Shown here: piece after piece, positions 30,605 through 40,442 of the stretch
Numbering within the stretch: the first letter of the stretch is position 1
Layout of the letters: the number at the start of each line of letters is the position of its first letter
Position numbers and translations under genes: made by a program
Notes under the pieces: generated by a model
What the model was told of the DNA's origin: nothing
The model's input: only the letters and a program-made list of their open reading frames with translations
Databases searched by the model: none
From: Gallionella sp.
GTDB taxonomy: Bacteria; Pseudomonadota; Gammaproteobacteria; Burkholderiales; Gallionellaceae
Direction: 5' to 3'
Assembly: GCA_017880865.1 (NCBI GenBank)
Contig: JADGRL010000001.1
Location: 62,001 to 126,000 of the forward strand
Length of the DNA: 64,000 nt

Positions 30605-31330
30605 TTATTCTTCAATCACTGAGGTGGTATAAACTTCCTGTACGTCGTCGAGGTCTTCCAGCGCGTCGAGCAGCTTTTGCATCTTTACCGCGTCGTCGCC
30701 GGTGAAGATCACCTCGTTGGCGGGTTTCATGATGACTTCGCCGAATTCCGGTTTATAGCCTGCCGTTTCCAGCGCCTGCTTCACGTTCACAAAATCATGC
30801 GGGGAAGTGATCACTTCGATGCTGCCGTCATCGTTGCTGACGATGTCTTCCGCACCCGCATCCAGCGCCACCTCCATCAGGCCGTTCTCGTCCGTGCCGG
30901 GGGCGAAAATCATTTGTCCGCAATGATGGAACAGGAACGACACCGAACCGTCGGTGCCGAGATTGCCGCCATTCTTGGAAAAGGCATGGCGCACGTCGGC
31001 GACGGTGCGGGTCTTGTTGTCGGTCATGCAATCCACCATCACCGCCGCGCCGTTGATGCCGTAACCTTCGTAGCGTATTTCCAGATACTCGACGCCATCA
31101 AGTTCGCCGCTGCCGCGCTTGATCGCGCGCTCGACGTTGTCTTTGGGCATGTTGTTGGCATACGCCTTGTCCATCGCCAGGCGCAGGCGCGGATTGCCGT
31201 CCGGGTCGCCGCCGCCCAGCCGTGCCGCCACGGTGATTTCCTTGATTAACCGTGTGAAAATTTTACCGCGCTTGGAATCCTGCTTGCCCTTGCGGTGTTG
31301 GATGTTTGCCCATTTGCTGTGACCTGCCAT
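30605..31330 (-). CDS. yebC: YebC/PmpR family protein
   Basis: 241 residues. Starts [14 protein letters not shown], the universal YebC signature, with GGAGAG about 6 nt upstream of the ATG at 31328-31330. The family is annotated as a DNA-binding regulator and more recently linked to translation of proline-rich stretches. Typically adjacent to ruvC, as here (51 bp). Confidence 0.95.
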   Translation of the reverse strand: MAGHSKWANIQHRKGKQDSKRGKIFTRLIKEITVAARLGGGDPDGNPRLRLAMDKAYANNMPKDNVERAIKRGSGELDGVEYLEIRYEGYGINGAAVMVDCMTDNKTRTVADVRHAFSKNGGNLGTDGSVSFLFHHCGQMIFAPGTDENGLMEVALDAGAEDIVSNDDGSIEVITSPHDFVNVKQALETAGYKPEFGEVIMKPANEVIFTGDDAVKMQKLLDALEDLDDVQEVYTTSVIEE

Positions 31331-31398
31331 ATTGCTCTCCAATAATATATCTGAGCGATGGTATCATTTAGGCCGTTGCAACCCAAGCCAGACCGAAT

Positions 31399-32931
31399 AT
31401 GAACGAACCGCTGCTGATCGCAAAAAACAACGAACAAGAACTCTACATGCTGCCGCACATGGCCAACCGCCACGGTCTGATCACGGGTGCGACCGGCACC
31501 GGCAAGACCGTCACGCTGCAATCGCTTGCTGAATCGTTCAGCCGCATCGGCGTGCCGGTGTTTCTCTCCGACATCAAGGGCGACTTGTCCGGTTTGAGCA
31601 AAGCCGGCGGCGGCAATGCAAAGGTGTCCGCGCGCGTCGAGCAGCTCAAGCTGGAGAATTTCGCGCATCAAGGCTATCCAGTGACGTTCTGGGACGTGTT
31701 CGGCAAGATGGGCCATCCGTTGCGCGCGACGATCTCCGACATGGGGCCGCTGCTGATCGGGCGCATGTTAAATTTAAATGAGGTGCAGCAGGGCGTGCTG
31801 GCGCTGGTGTTCAAGATCGCCGACGATTGCGGCCTGCTGTTGCTCGATCTGAAAGATCTTCGCGCGATGGTGCAGAGCGTCGGCGACAACGCATCCGATT
31901 TCACCACCGAATACGGCAACATTTCCACCGCCAGCATTGGCGCGATCCAGCGCGGCCTGTTGCAAATCGAGATGCAGGGCGGCGAGCATCTGTTCGGCGA
32001 ACCGATGCTCAACATCGAAGACCTGATGCAGACCGACAGCGACGGTTACGGCATGATCAACATCCTCGCCGCCGACCAACTGATGACCTCGCCCAAGGTG
32101 TACTCGACGCTGTTATTGTGGCTGCTCGCCGAGCTGTTCGAGCATCTGCCCGAAGCGGGTGACTTGGCCAAACCCAAGCTGGTGTTCTTCTTCGATGAGG
32201 CGCATCTGCTGTTCAACGACGCACCCGCAGCACTGCTCGACAAGATCGAACAGGTGGTGCGCCTGATCCGCTCCAAAGGCGTAGGCGTGTATTTCGTCAC
32301 GCAGAATCCGGCCGACGTGCCGGACAAGGTGTTGGGACAACTCGGCAACCGCATCCAACATGCGCTGCGCGCCTTTTCACCGCGCGATCAGAAAGCGGTG
32401 CGGGCCGCCGCCGAAACCATGCGCGACAATCCGGCTCTTGATGAAGCGACCGTCATCACCCAGCTCGGCGTCGGCGAAGCGCTGGTCTCCTGCCTCGATG
32501 AGAAGGGCACGCCCGGCATCGTCGAACGCGCGCTGATCGTCCCGCCACAGGCGCAGATCGGCCCTATCACTGAAACTGAGCGTAACGCCATCATTCAGAG
32601 TTCATTGCTCGCAGGTCATTACGAAAAAATAGTCGACCGCGAATCGGCCTATGAGATTCTCAAAGGCCGCACCGTTGAAAAACAGCCTGAAGTGGCCGCA
32701 CCCCAACCTGTCGCTGCACCGCAACCCGCAAACGGCGGCGGATTCGGCGACATGCTGGGCGGCATCTTCGGTAATAATGGCGGTGGAATTGGCGCTGGAA
32801 ACGTCAGGTCCAGCAATCGCCAGGGCATCGGTGAGGCCTTCGTCAAGAGTGCCGCGCGCTCGATCGGCTCGGCAGTCGGACGCGAGATCATCCGAGGCGT
32901 GTTAGGTTCGATAATGGGCGGGCGCAGATAA
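31399..32931 (+). CDS. HerA-like/DUF853 ATPase
   Basis: 510 residues, YjgR/DUF853 family of FtsK-HerA ATPases. Walker A GATGTGKT (~29-36), Walker [11 protein letters not shown] (~254-263), an arginine-finger-rich region and a Gly/Asn-rich tail ([18 protein letters not shown]). A DNA-translocase or DNA-binding role is inferred from the fold; the physiological role is unknown. No NurA nuclease partner is adjacent. Divergent from yebC, with a 68-bp shared promoter region. Confidence 0.85.
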   Translation: MNEPLLIAKNNEQELYMLPHMANRHGLITGATGTGKTVTLQSLAESFSRIGVPVFLSDIKGDLSGLSKAGGGNAKVSARVEQLKLENFAHQGYPVTFWDVFGKMGHPLRATISDMGPLLIGRMLNLNEVQQGVLALVFKIADDCGLLLLDLKDLRAMVQSVGDNASDFTTEYGNISTASIGAIQRGLLQIEMQGGEHLFGEPMLNIEDLMQTDSDGYGMINILAADQLMTSPKVYSTLLLWLLAELFEHLPEAGDLAKPKLVFFFDEAHLLFNDAPAALLDKIEQVVRLIRSKGVGVYFVTQNPADVPDKVLGQLGNRIQHALRAFSPRDQKAVRAAAETMRDNPALDEATVITQLGVGEALVSCLDEKGTPGIVERALIVPPQAQIGPITETERNAIIQSSLLAGHYEKIVDRESAYEILKGRTVEKQPEVAAPQPVAAPQPANGGGFGDMLGGIFGNNGGGIGAGNVRSSNRQGIGEAFVKSAARSIGSAVGREIIRGVLGSIMGGRR

Positions 32932-32994
32932 TCGCCGCCAATTTCCGGACAGCAATTTCCAGAGCAGCAATCTTCCAAAAAAGGTGTGCACCAA

Positions 32995-33612
32995 ATGAAA
33001 ACGATTCTGATTGCAAATCCCAAAGGCGGTTGCGGCAAGACCACGCTCTCGGTCAACATCGCCGGATTTCTGGCCAACAGGGGCAAGACCGTGTCCATAC
33101 TCGACATGGACATACAACAATCCTCCTCGTTGTGGATTGAGGAACGCCCGAAGGATCTGCCGCCGATACGCGCGATGAAACACAACAAGGCGTCGGAGGG
33201 TAAAAGCGATTGGCTGGTGGTGGATTCTGCCGCTGGTCTAGCCGGCAGCAATCTCGCCTATTCGCTGGTCAAGCAGGTTAATAAAATCATCGTGCCCATC
33301 GTTCCCTCGCTGTTCGACCTGCGTGCCAGCCAAGACTTTTTAAAAGAACTGATCGAGGAAAAGAAAGTGCGCAACAGCCACTGCCACATTGGCGTCGTCG
33401 GCATGCGCATGGAGCCACGCACCCGCGCCGCACAGGCGCTGGAATATTTTCTCTCTACCGTTGATTTGCCGATACTGGCCTACCTGCGCGAAACCCAGGT
33501 CTACGTGAACGCCGCCTTCGAGGGAAAGTCCCTGTTCGATCTGCCTCCCTACCTTGCCGAGCGCGAACTCGAACAATGGACGTTTTTGCAAGAATGGCTG
33601 GAGAAGAACTGA
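32995..33612 (+). CDS. Orphan ParA-family ATPase
   Basis: 205 residues. The N-terminal MKTILIANPKGGCGKTT is the deviant Walker A (Val of KGGVGKT replaced by Cys), followed by the DMDIQQSSS switch-I region and the VDSAAGL switch II. These ATPases position DNA, plasmids or protein clusters by ADP/ATP cycling on the nucleoid. No ParB or centromere-like repeat is adjacent. A GTG at 32986 is in frame, but the ATG at 32995 fits family N-termini better. Confidence 0.82.
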   Translation: MKTILIANPKGGCGKTTLSVNIAGFLANRGKTVSILDMDIQQSSSLWIEERPKDLPPIRAMKHNKASEGKSDWLVVDSAAGLAGSNLAYSLVKQVNKIIVPIVPSLFDLRASQDFLKELIEEKKVRNSHCHIGVVGMRMEPRTRAAQALEYFLSTVDLPILAYLRETQVYVNAAFEGKSLFDLPPYLAERELEQWTFLQEWLEKN

Positions 33613-33718
33613 TCTCGCGCAGTTGATTTATGCTGGCAGGCAACATCCCCCGCCTAATCCAGACGACTTGCCCGTCCGCCAAATAAAACGCCGTTCACCG
33701 CCTATAAAATAACCAACA

Positions 33719-35641
33719 ATGAATCTGATGCCGTCCCTTGCCCGCATGCGGCAACTTGCACCCTTGTCACTGGTTTTGGCCAGCGCAATGATTGCAGTTG
33801 CAGCCTATTTGCAGGCATTAAACTTCCCGTTTCTGTTAGACGATATTGCCTACATTGTTTGGAATACCAAACTGCCCGGACTGCACCTGAGCGAACTATG
33901 GCGACTCTTTACAGAGCCCTATAACGACAATTTTGAGTTCCTTCCGTTGCGGGATCTTTCCTTCTGGATCGACTTGAAGTTGTTCGGCCTGACACCTTCC
34001 GCATTCCGGCTGCACAACATCCTTTTGTATCTGCTCAGCTTGCCGCTTGTTTATGCCGTCACGGCTAGCGTATGGCGATATTTTCGCCCGGCAGACGCTG
34101 CCAGCGCGCCATGGGCAGCGGCAGTCGTCACCGCATTGTTTGCGCTGCATCCCGCTCTGGTCGAATCCGTAGTTTGGATCTGTGGAAGTAAATATGTACT
34201 TCCCAATTTGTTCGCTATGCTTGCACTTGGGTTTGCCATCAACGCCAAACGGGAACGGGGGCTTTCTGCACCGCATGCGATCGCAACCCTGATTGCATTT
34301 GTGGCGGTGATGCTCTCCAAGTCATCCTATGTTGCGATAGCGCCGCTCATTGCCATGCTTTGGATGATGTTCTGGCACGACACTCCGTCGCCGGATCGGC
34401 GCCGTAGCCAATTGTTGTGGCCTCTCTCAATATTGTTGCTGGCGGCGTTGATGATTAAAATCTTTATTGCCAGCAATCAAGGTTTTGATAGCCTTCCCTT
34501 CTATTTTGGCGTTGAGGCGGTCATCCGATCATTGGCTTCGCTAGGATGGCTGGCTCGTCTTGTCATCAGCCCGGAAAATCGTCATTTTTATTACCCGGTA
34601 TTCGAGGATCCGTATCTTCCTGTCATGGTCGCCCTAGGTGCTGCGGTTCTGGCTGGGGCAGCAGCCAGTATAGTCATCATCCTGCGCAGACGCTCACTTG
34701 AGGGATTTGCCTGGGTTGCTTTTTTGCTGCTCTGCGTACCGTACATCCAGCTGATCCCCCATACGCCGCCTTCACTTGTTTCAGACCGTTATTTAGCACT
34801 CGCGGTGTGGCCGTTCATTCTGTTGCTTGTCGCCCTGTCATGGCGCTTGAGCCCTGTGCCCCGCACGGTGCTATTGCTTGCCTTCGCATTGTCATGGAGC
34901 TGGCAAACCGTAGAGCGGTCTCGCGACTGGCGCGATTTCGAAACATTGGTCGACGCAGATTTGCGTACCTACCCTGGATACTATATGCCGGCTGTATATA
35001 AAATCACCAGCTTCCAGTTGCCACGGGGACAGTTTCGCGAGGCAAGCGAAACCGCTGGGCGCATAACCACCCCCGAGTTCCGTGAGATCATGCTCGACAT
35101 GATCAGGATTCACCATGGCGGGGATGCCGATGCCGTCGCTACCGGCAAGCTCCAGGAAGCAATGGTTCTGCTCTGGAAACTGGAACAGGACCTCAAGCTA
35201 CCGCCTGCTCAAGCCCAATGGAATTCGCCCGTAAACAATCTCTGGCAAAGGATGCCCTTCCTGCTTGCGATTGAATGGAAATACCTGACTGAACGTTTTC
35301 CTGACGATGTATCGGTTCGCTACAACGCCGGGTTATGGATGCTGGATGCTCACCGATACGATGAGGCAGTCGCTTATTTGCGTTTTGCAACAGAGTCGCA
35401 ACAGCTACCGAACTCCGTGCGCGGGTCAGCCTTCGAGAGCCTCGGTCTTGCCTTGATGAATTCCGGACATATTACCGAAGCGGAAGCGCCACTACGTGCC
35501 GCGCTGACGCAATCGCCTCCAGATTTGCTGGCATATTGCGCACTCTCGAAGATATACAGGCAGACCAACCGACCTGAAGAGGCCGCGCGCGCCGAAGCTA
35601 ACTGCCCAAGCAGCGCAAGTACAAATCCTCTCCATCATTGA
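33719..35641 (+). CDS. TMTC/PMT-like polytopic membrane protein with C-terminal TPRs
   Basis: 640 residues. Multiple TM helices up to ~400, with a conserved acidic pair in the first outer loop (NFPFLLDDIAYI), the typical position of the catalytic aspartates in GT-C enzymes that use polyprenyl-phosphate sugars. After the last helix the protein has TPR-like units (ALMNSGHITEAEAPLRAAL; ALSKIYRQTNRPEEAARAEA). This is the layout of the TMTC/PMT-like family, suggesting transfer of a sugar to an extracytoplasmic target; donor and acceptor are unknown. No glycan cluster is nearby. Confidence 0.65.
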   Translation: MNLMPSLARMRQLAPLSLVLASAMIAVAAYLQALNFPFLLDDIAYIVWNTKLPGLHLSELWRLFTEPYNDNFEFLPLRDLSFWIDLKLFGLTPSAFRLHNILLYLLSLPLVYAVTASVWRYFRPADAASAPWAAAVVTALFALHPALVESVVWICGSKYVLPNLFAMLALGFAINAKRERGLSAPHAIATLIAFVAVMLSKSSYVAIAPLIAMLWMMFWHDTPSPDRRRSQLLWPLSILLLAALMIKIFIASNQGFDSLPFYFGVEAVIRSLASLGWLARLVISPENRHFYYPVFEDPYLPVMVALGAAVLAGAAASIVIILRRRSLEGFAWVAFLLLCVPYIQLIPHTPPSLVSDRYLALAVWPFILLLVALSWRLSPVPRTVLLLAFALSWSWQTVERSRDWRDFETLVDADLRTYPGYYMPAVYKITSFQLPRGQFREASETAGRITTPEFREIMLDMIRIHHGGDADAVATGKLQEAMVLLWKLEQDLKLPPAQAQWNSPVNNLWQRMPFLLAIEWKYLTERFPDDVSVRYNAGLWMLDAHRYDEAVAYLRFATESQQLPNSVRGSAFESLGLALMNSGHITEAEAPLRAALTQSPPDLLAYCALSKIYRQTNRPEEAARAEANCPSSASTNPLHH

Positions 35642-35671
35642 GCTGCAGACAGTGGCTTAAGCTGCGTGAGC

Positions 35672-36394
35672 TCAGCGCGCTGCGATATTGAAACGCATGA
35701 TGCGGTAAAAACCCGCGAAGCAATATTCAACACAGGGTTCAGCTTGCAGCGCTTTACCGTTCTGCCTGAGCGCATCGCTTAATTTTCCCGCCACGTCTTC
35801 CTGCCAAAATCCCGGCAAAAAAGGTTCGAGATGTCCGAGCAACAAACGGAATAGAGTGAAGCGATACAGCCAGTGTCGCAGCGGGGTGGCGGCATATTCC
35901 GTGATCAGCACCGAGCCGCCGGGACGCACCACGCGCGCGATCTCTGCGTAAGTTTTTTGCCGCGCTGCGGCAGGCATTTCGTGAAATAAAAAGAACACGA
36001 TGATCTGATCGAATGCGTCGGTGCGATAAGCCAGACATTCCACATTCATGCGCGCCAGATGACAGCGATCCGAGTAATTTAATGTCTTGCGCCGCGCCAA
36101 TTGCAACTGACCGGCAGCGATATCGCACAGGTGAATTTCATTGCGGGTGCCAGACAGCAGCGACGGTGTGAGCTTGCCGTACACGCAGCTCAGTTGCAGC
36201 AGCTTCGCGTCTGGCCTGGTCTCGACCTGCGCCAGGGTCTTTTTCAACAGCCGGTCATATTGGCCGAACAGGATCGCGTTGATGATGGGCTGGTGATCAA
36301 AAAACCAGATGCCCCAGCGCCAAAGATACGCCCACCAGTAATAGCGGGCGAGATACACGGGCACACCGTCGAGAAATTTTTTGTATAAGCGCAT
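35672..36394 (-). CDS. rquA: RquA-like rhodoquinone biosynthesis protein
   Basis: 240 residues, methyltransferase-fold protein whose N-terminus YYWWAYLWRWGIWFFDHQPI and the block INAILFGQYDRL ... LLQLSCVYGKLTP resemble RquA. The usual SAM motif I (DxGxGxG) is replaced by QLSCVYGK, as in RquA, which converts ubiquinone to rhodoquinone by replacing a methoxy group with an amino group instead of methylating. Later blocks VFFLFHEMP and VLITEYAATP also fit. If right, the cell can make low-potential rhodoquinone. It could also be a related family without that activity. Confidence 0.6.
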   Translation of the reverse strand: MRLYKKFLDGVPVYLARYYWWAYLWRWGIWFFDHQPIINAILFGQYDRLLKKTLAQVETRPDAKLLQLSCVYGKLTPSLLSGTRNEIHLCDIAAGQLQLARRKTLNYSDRCHLARMNVECLAYRTDAFDQIIVFFLFHEMPAAARQKTYAEIARVVRPGGSVLITEYAATPLRHWLYRFTLFRLLLGHLEPFLPGFWQEDVAGKLSDALRQNGKALQAEPCVEYCFAGFYRIMRFNIAAR

Positions 36395-36426
36395 ACCCGG
36401 CGGGCAGGGTGCCTTCGATCAATGAC

Positions 36427-37518
36427 TTAGACGTTAAACAAAAAATTCAGCACATCGCCATCCTGCACGACATAATCCTTACCTTCGACACGCATCTTGC
36501 CCTTTTCCTTGGCACCCGCTTCACCGCCGCAGGCGATGAAATCGGCAAAGGCAATGGTCTGCGCGCGGATGAAGCCTTTTTCGAAATCGGTGTGGATCAC
36601 GCCCGCTGCCTGCGGTGCGGTGTCGCCTTTGTGGATGGTCCAGGCACGCACCTCTTTTACTCCGGCGGTGAAATAAGTTTGCAGGCCGAGCAGCTCATAA
36701 CCGGTGCGGATCAGGCGGTTCAAGCCGGGTTCATCAAGACCCAGATCGGCGAGGAATTCTTTCTTGTCGGCATCGTCCAGGTCGGCCAACTCAGCTTCAA
36801 TTTTGGCGCAGAGCGCTACCACGGGTGCGCCCTCTTTCGCCGCATATTCACGCAAGCGATCGAGATGCGGGTTGTTCTCAAAACCGTCTTCCATCACGTT
36901 GCCGACATACATCGCAGGCTTGATCGTGAGCAGACACAAGGGCTTGAGCAGGAAAATCTCATCATCGCTCAAATTCATCGTGCGCGCAGGTTGCCCCTCG
37001 TTCAAATGCGGCAGCAGCTTCTCAAGTACGACGACCAGCTTCTGCGCATCCTTGTCACCCGATCGGGCTTTTTTGGTATCGCGATGCAGCGTGCGTTCCA
37101 CCACCGCCATATCCGCCAGCGCCAATTCGGTGATGATGGTTTCGATGTCGGCCAAGGGATCAATCTTGTTCGAGACGTGGATCACGTTCGGATCATCGAA
37201 ACAGCGCACCACGTTGACGATCGCATCGGTCTCGCGAATGTTGGCCAGGAACTGGTTGCCCAGGCCTTCACCCTTGGACGCGCCCGCGACCAGACCTGCG
37301 ATATCGACGAACTCGACGATGGCCGGCTGCATGCGCTGCGGCTTGACGATTTTCGCCAGCTCGTCCATGCGCGCATCCGGCACCTCGACGATGCCGACGT
37401 TCGGCTCGATCGTGCAGAAGGGATAATTCTCCGCCGCGATGCCCGCCTTGGTCAGCGCATTGAACAAGGTGGATTTGCCCACGTTAGGCAGGCCGACGAT
37501 TCCGCATTTCAAACTCAT
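36427..37518 (-). CDS. ychF: YchF redox-regulated ATPase
   Basis: 363 residues, Obg-related P-loop protein that prefers ATP. G1 [14 protein letters not shown] at the start, G3 [17 protein letters not shown], a central helical domain and a C-terminal TGS domain ([15 protein letters not shown] ... [13 protein letters not shown]). Normally the end of the pth-ychF pair in betaproteobacteria; here pth is 6.3 kb away with the cytochrome cluster between them on the opposite strand. Confidence 0.97.
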   Translation of the reverse strand: MSLKCGIVGLPNVGKSTLFNALTKAGIAAENYPFCTIEPNVGIVEVPDARMDELAKIVKPQRMQPAIVEFVDIAGLVAGASKGEGLGNQFLANIRETDAIVNVVRCFDDPNVIHVSNKIDPLADIETIITELALADMAVVERTLHRDTKKARSGDKDAQKLVVVLEKLLPHLNEGQPARTMNLSDDEIFLLKPLCLLTIKPAMYVGNVMEDGFENNPHLDRLREYAAKEGAPVVALCAKIEAELADLDDADKKEFLADLGLDEPGLNRLIRTGYELLGLQTYFTAGVKEVRAWTIHKGDTAPQAAGVIHTDFEKGFIRAQTIAFADFIACGGEAGAKEKGKMRVEGKDYVVQDGDVLNFLFNV

Positions 37519-37781
37519 GGTTGTTCCTTAACTTTTGCTGGATTCAAAAAAGGCGCGAATTGTAACATCCTTGGGCACTCCGCCTTGCCGAGACCATGAT
37601 GTCTAATACTTAAAGACACATTCAACGGCCAGAAAAAAGGCTTTGATGTGCGGTAGCGCACAGAGTGGATGAAAACCCGCCTGTAACCTGCGGCCTCACC
37701 GTTAAATGTGCGAGCAACGAAAATATGATAATGGGCGCACGCAAAAACAAAAGTGCAATATTTTCAAGATAAAATATCTGG

Positions 37782-38993
37782 ATGGAAAAAATCTACGTAC
37801 TGATGGGTATTAAAGGGCGATCCATGTGTATTCGTATTATTAGGCTCGTAATAATGGTGGGCGCCATCAGTTGCGCGGGTTTACTTACTGTTTTGCAAAC
37901 AGAAGCCGCCGCCAAAGAAATTCCCGTTCCACTGACCAAGCTCGATAACGCAACTTGTCTGACCTGCCACGATGCAGACAAAGGGGATTTGAAAGCTACC
38001 GGAGCAAAGGCCACTTCCAAGCCGCTGCACGGCATCAATAACGACAAATTCGGCAAGAGCGTACATGGCGAAATGCAATGCGTTGCCTGCCACAAAGACA
38101 TCAGGGATGCTGTCGCACCGCACAAGAAAGGTACGGGGCAGAAAGCCGAATGCGTGTCGTGCCATCTTGCCTTGTGGGAAACAGCCAAGAAGGAAAACCT
38201 GACTCGTGAAAAAGCGCGCTTGGGCGTGGTGGTCAAGAACATCGAGACTTATAAAAGCTCATATCATGCGCGGCCCAACAAGGAAGACCCGTCGCGCGTC
38301 AATGCTGCCTGCGACGATTGCCACAACTCGCATACATTCAATGTCCCCCCTCAAGGAACTTCGCGACGCACGGATTGGCACCTGACTATCCCTGACGTGT
38401 GCGGCGCGCAATGCCATACCGACGAACTCGATGAATACAAGACTTCGGTGCATGGCAAGAAGGTACTGGAAGAGCACAACCAGAAGGCCGCCGTTTGCAT
38501 CGACTGTCACACCACACACGGCATCGCCAACACGTCCAAAGACACGTTCAAAATATCCATCACCGAGAATTGTGGCAGCTGCCATACCGAAAATTTGAAG
38601 TCCTACCGGTCTACCTATCACGGGCAAATCAACAAGCTGGGCTACGGTTATACGGCCAAGTGTTATGACTGCCATGGCAGCCACGGCATCCTGAGCCCGA
38701 AGGACCCGGAATCGAAAGTGCATCCGAATAACCGCCTGAAGACTTGCCAGAAATGCCATACGCAAGCGACTCAGGGGTTCGTGACTTTCAGCCCGCACGC
38801 CAACACCCATGACTTCGAGCGCTACCCCCAGGTGTGGATCGTATCGAGGTTCATGTGGGCATTGCTCGCGGGCGTATTTGCATTTTTCTGGTTGCACACC
38901 GGATTGTGGTGGTACCGCGAAGCACAGGATCGCAAGGCACGCAGGAACCATCCCGACAGACGCCATCCCGACAAACCGAGGAGTGCAAAATGA
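37782..38993 (+). CDS. Nine-haem c-type cytochrome with C-terminal membrane anchor
   Basis: 403 residues; an N-terminal signal-like helix (~17-42) precedes nine haem sites at C59, C100, C124, C177, C207, C239, C264, C294 and C322. Eight are CXXCH; the fifth is CGAQCH, a CX3CH spacing. A C-terminal helix (351-376) anchors it in the inner membrane. The next gene, a cytochrome b, overlaps by 4 bp. Nine c haems plus a b-type subunit match the composition of Geobacter CbcL, which is one fused polypeptide; here it is split. Role inferred: exchange of electrons with the quinone pool and passage to periplasmic cytochromes. ATGs at 37803 and 37824 are alternative starts. Confidence 0.85.
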   Translation: MEKIYVLMGIKGRSMCIRIIRLVIMVGAISCAGLLTVLQTEAAAKEIPVPLTKLDNATCLTCHDADKGDLKATGAKATSKPLHGINNDKFGKSVHGEMQCVACHKDIRDAVAPHKKGTGQKAECVSCHLALWETAKKENLTREKARLGVVVKNIETYKSSYHARPNKEDPSRVNAACDDCHNSHTFNVPPQGTSRRTDWHLTIPDVCGAQCHTDELDEYKTSVHGKKVLEEHNQKAAVCIDCHTTHGIANTSKDTFKISITENCGSCHTENLKSYRSTYHGQINKLGYGYTAKCYDCHGSHGILSPKDPESKVHPNNRLKTCQKCHTQATQGFVTFSPHANTHDFERYPQVWIVSRFMWALLAGVFAFFWLHTGLWWYREAQDRKARRNHPDRRHPDKPRSAK

Positions 38994-39850
38994 CACATCG
39001 TATTGTGGATGAATTGCCGCAACAGCATGGCAAGCAGGTACGGCGTTTCGGATTGATCTGGCGCATTGCGCACCTGTGTTTTGCGCTGAGCGTGATGCTG
39101 CTGATATTGACCGGCATGGCGGTGTTTTACGCCGACACGACCTGGGCACCGGTCATCATGCAGGCATTTGGCGGCCCCAGAGTGGCGGGCATCGTGCATC
39201 GCACCAGCGCGGCCATCATGCTGTCCATATTCTTTTTGCATCTGGTCGGCGTGAGTATCAACATCGCGCGCAACTGGAAAACATTCAAAATTTTCGGGCC
39301 GGATTCGCTGGTGCCAAACTGGAAGGACTTCAAGGATATTGTCGGGATGTTCAAGTGGTTCGTGGGCCGTGGCAAGCGGCCGATTTTCGACCGCTGGACG
39401 TACTGGGAGAAATTCGATTACTGGGCCGTGTTCTGGGGTATGGCCATCATCGGCAGCACCGGTATGATGTTGGCTTTCCCGAACGTGACCGCATCAATAT
39501 TACCCGGCTGGGTGTTTAACGTCGCCACCATCATTCACGGGGAAGAAGCTTTTCTCGCCGCCGTATTCCTGTTTACGGTGCACTTTTTCAACAACCATTT
39601 CAGGCCGGACAAGTTGCCGCCCCCGGATGTGGTGATGTTCACAGGCTCAGTACCGATGGAAGAGTTCAAGCGCGAACACCCGGCGCAATACGCGCGCATG
39701 GTTGAAACAGGACAGCTCGAAAAATATCTGGTGGATACACCGCCACACGCACTGACGCTGGGTTCCAAGATATTGGGGCTGACTCTGATCGCGATCGGAT
39801 TGACGCTGCTGGTGCTGGTGATCGTGGGCTTCGTATCTGCTTCGACATAA
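38990..39850 (+). CDS. Cytochrome b subunit, FdnI/HydC-type, partner of the nine-haem cytochrome
   Basis: 286 residues with about five hydrophobic segments. Candidate haem-b ligands are H28, H70, H84, H183 and H198 in membrane helices, and the loop FDRWTYWEKFDYW is typical of the hydrogenase/formate dehydrogenase cytochrome b family. GAGGAG precedes the ATG, which overlaps the previous stop (ATGA at 38990-38993), so the two proteins are probably made together and form one complex. It is expected to be the quinone-reactive part of the electron path. The stop codon directly abuts a MITE-like element. Confidence 0.85.
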   Translation: MTHRIVDELPQQHGKQVRRFGLIWRIAHLCFALSVMLLILTGMAVFYADTTWAPVIMQAFGGPRVAGIVHRTSAAIMLSIFFLHLVGVSINIARNWKTFKIFGPDSLVPNWKDFKDIVGMFKWFVGRGKRPIFDRWTYWEKFDYWAVFWGMAIIGSTGMMLAFPNVTASILPGWVFNVATIIHGEEAFLAAVFLFTVHFFNNHFRPDKLPPPDVVMFTGSVPMEEFKREHPAQYARMVETGQLEKYLVDTPPHALTLGSKILGLTLIAIGLTLLVLVIVGFVSAST

Positions 39851-39991
39851 GGGAACCTCTATAAATCCAAACTCCGTCGCGATACTGCGTTGCTCATAAA
39901 AAATTACTCCTAACATATCAGACATATGCGTCGTCGCAATTTTTTACTCGCGCCTTGTCTCGCTTAGGATCTTGGATTTATAGAGGCCCCC
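39851..39991. mobile_element. MITE-like palindromic element in the cytochrome cluster
   Basis: Terminal inverted repeats of 20 nt: GGGAACCTCTATAAATCCAA at 39851-39870 and its complement at 39972-39991 (18 of 20 match). The flanks show ATAA (or CATAA) on both sides, consistent with a target duplication; the left copy includes the TAA stop of the cytochrome b gene. About 140 bp, no ORF, internally palindromic (two AATTTTTTAC/AAAAAATTAC motifs in inverted sense). It separates the cytochrome b gene from the shuttle gene. Confidence 0.65.
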
Positions 39992-40032
39992 ATAACACAT
40001 AGTAAAAATTAACCACAACGAAAGGAAATCAA

Positions 40033-40377
40033 ATGAAATCAACTTTTATCGCCCGCGCCGCGCTGACCATTTTCGCTGCCCTATTCATGAGCGCCGCATC
40101 TGCCACCGAGATTGATGCCGATGCCGCAAAAAAACTGGCCAAGCACAACGATTGCTTCAAGTGTCATGCCGTGGACAAGGCCAAGAAAGGCCCGTCTTAC
40201 AAGAGCATTGCCATCAAGTACAAAGGCAAGACCGATGCTGAAGCCACACTGATCAAACAAATTACCACGGCACCCAAGGTCAAGCTCGATGACGGTACCG
40301 AAGAAGAACACAAGATCATCGACACCAAGGATCAAAAGGAGATGAAGAATCTGGTGGGCTGGATACTCTCGCTTTAG
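40033..40377 (+). CDS. mtoD: Small periplasmic monohaem cytochrome c (MtoD-like)
   Basis: 114 residues with a signal peptide (cleavage near SAASA, residue ~24) and one haem site C41-H45 (CFKCH), followed by AVDKAKKGPSYK as in c-551/c-552 proteins. By comparison with those, the usual distal methionine of the PMP motif is missing and H93 (EEEHKII) is in that region. The ribosome site AAAGGA is 6 nt before the ATG. Placed just before mtoA/mtoB-like genes, it is expected to shuttle electrons through the periplasm between inner-membrane and outer-membrane complexes, as proposed for MtoD. Confidence 0.8.
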   Translation: MKSTFIARAALTIFAALFMSAASATEIDADAAKKLAKHNDCFKCHAVDKAKKGPSYKSIAIKYKGKTDAEATLIKQITTAPKVKLDDGTEEEHKIIDTKDQKEMKNLVGWILSL

Positions 40378-40442
40378 TTGGCTGCCGAGACACGGCAAGG
40401 TTTTACTTGCTTATGAAATTTGAAAAGCCGGGGGAAAAGATA

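Noticed and set aside
36409-37599. 396-codon plus-strand frame opposite ychF
   Set aside because: ychF on the other strand is a certain, full-length gene; this frame has shadow composition and no family match.
37782-38993. Nitrite/TMAO reductase-type (NapC/NirT, CymA) quinol dehydrogenase
   Set aside because: Nine haem sites and a C-terminal anchor do not fit the four-haem, N-terminally anchored NapC family.
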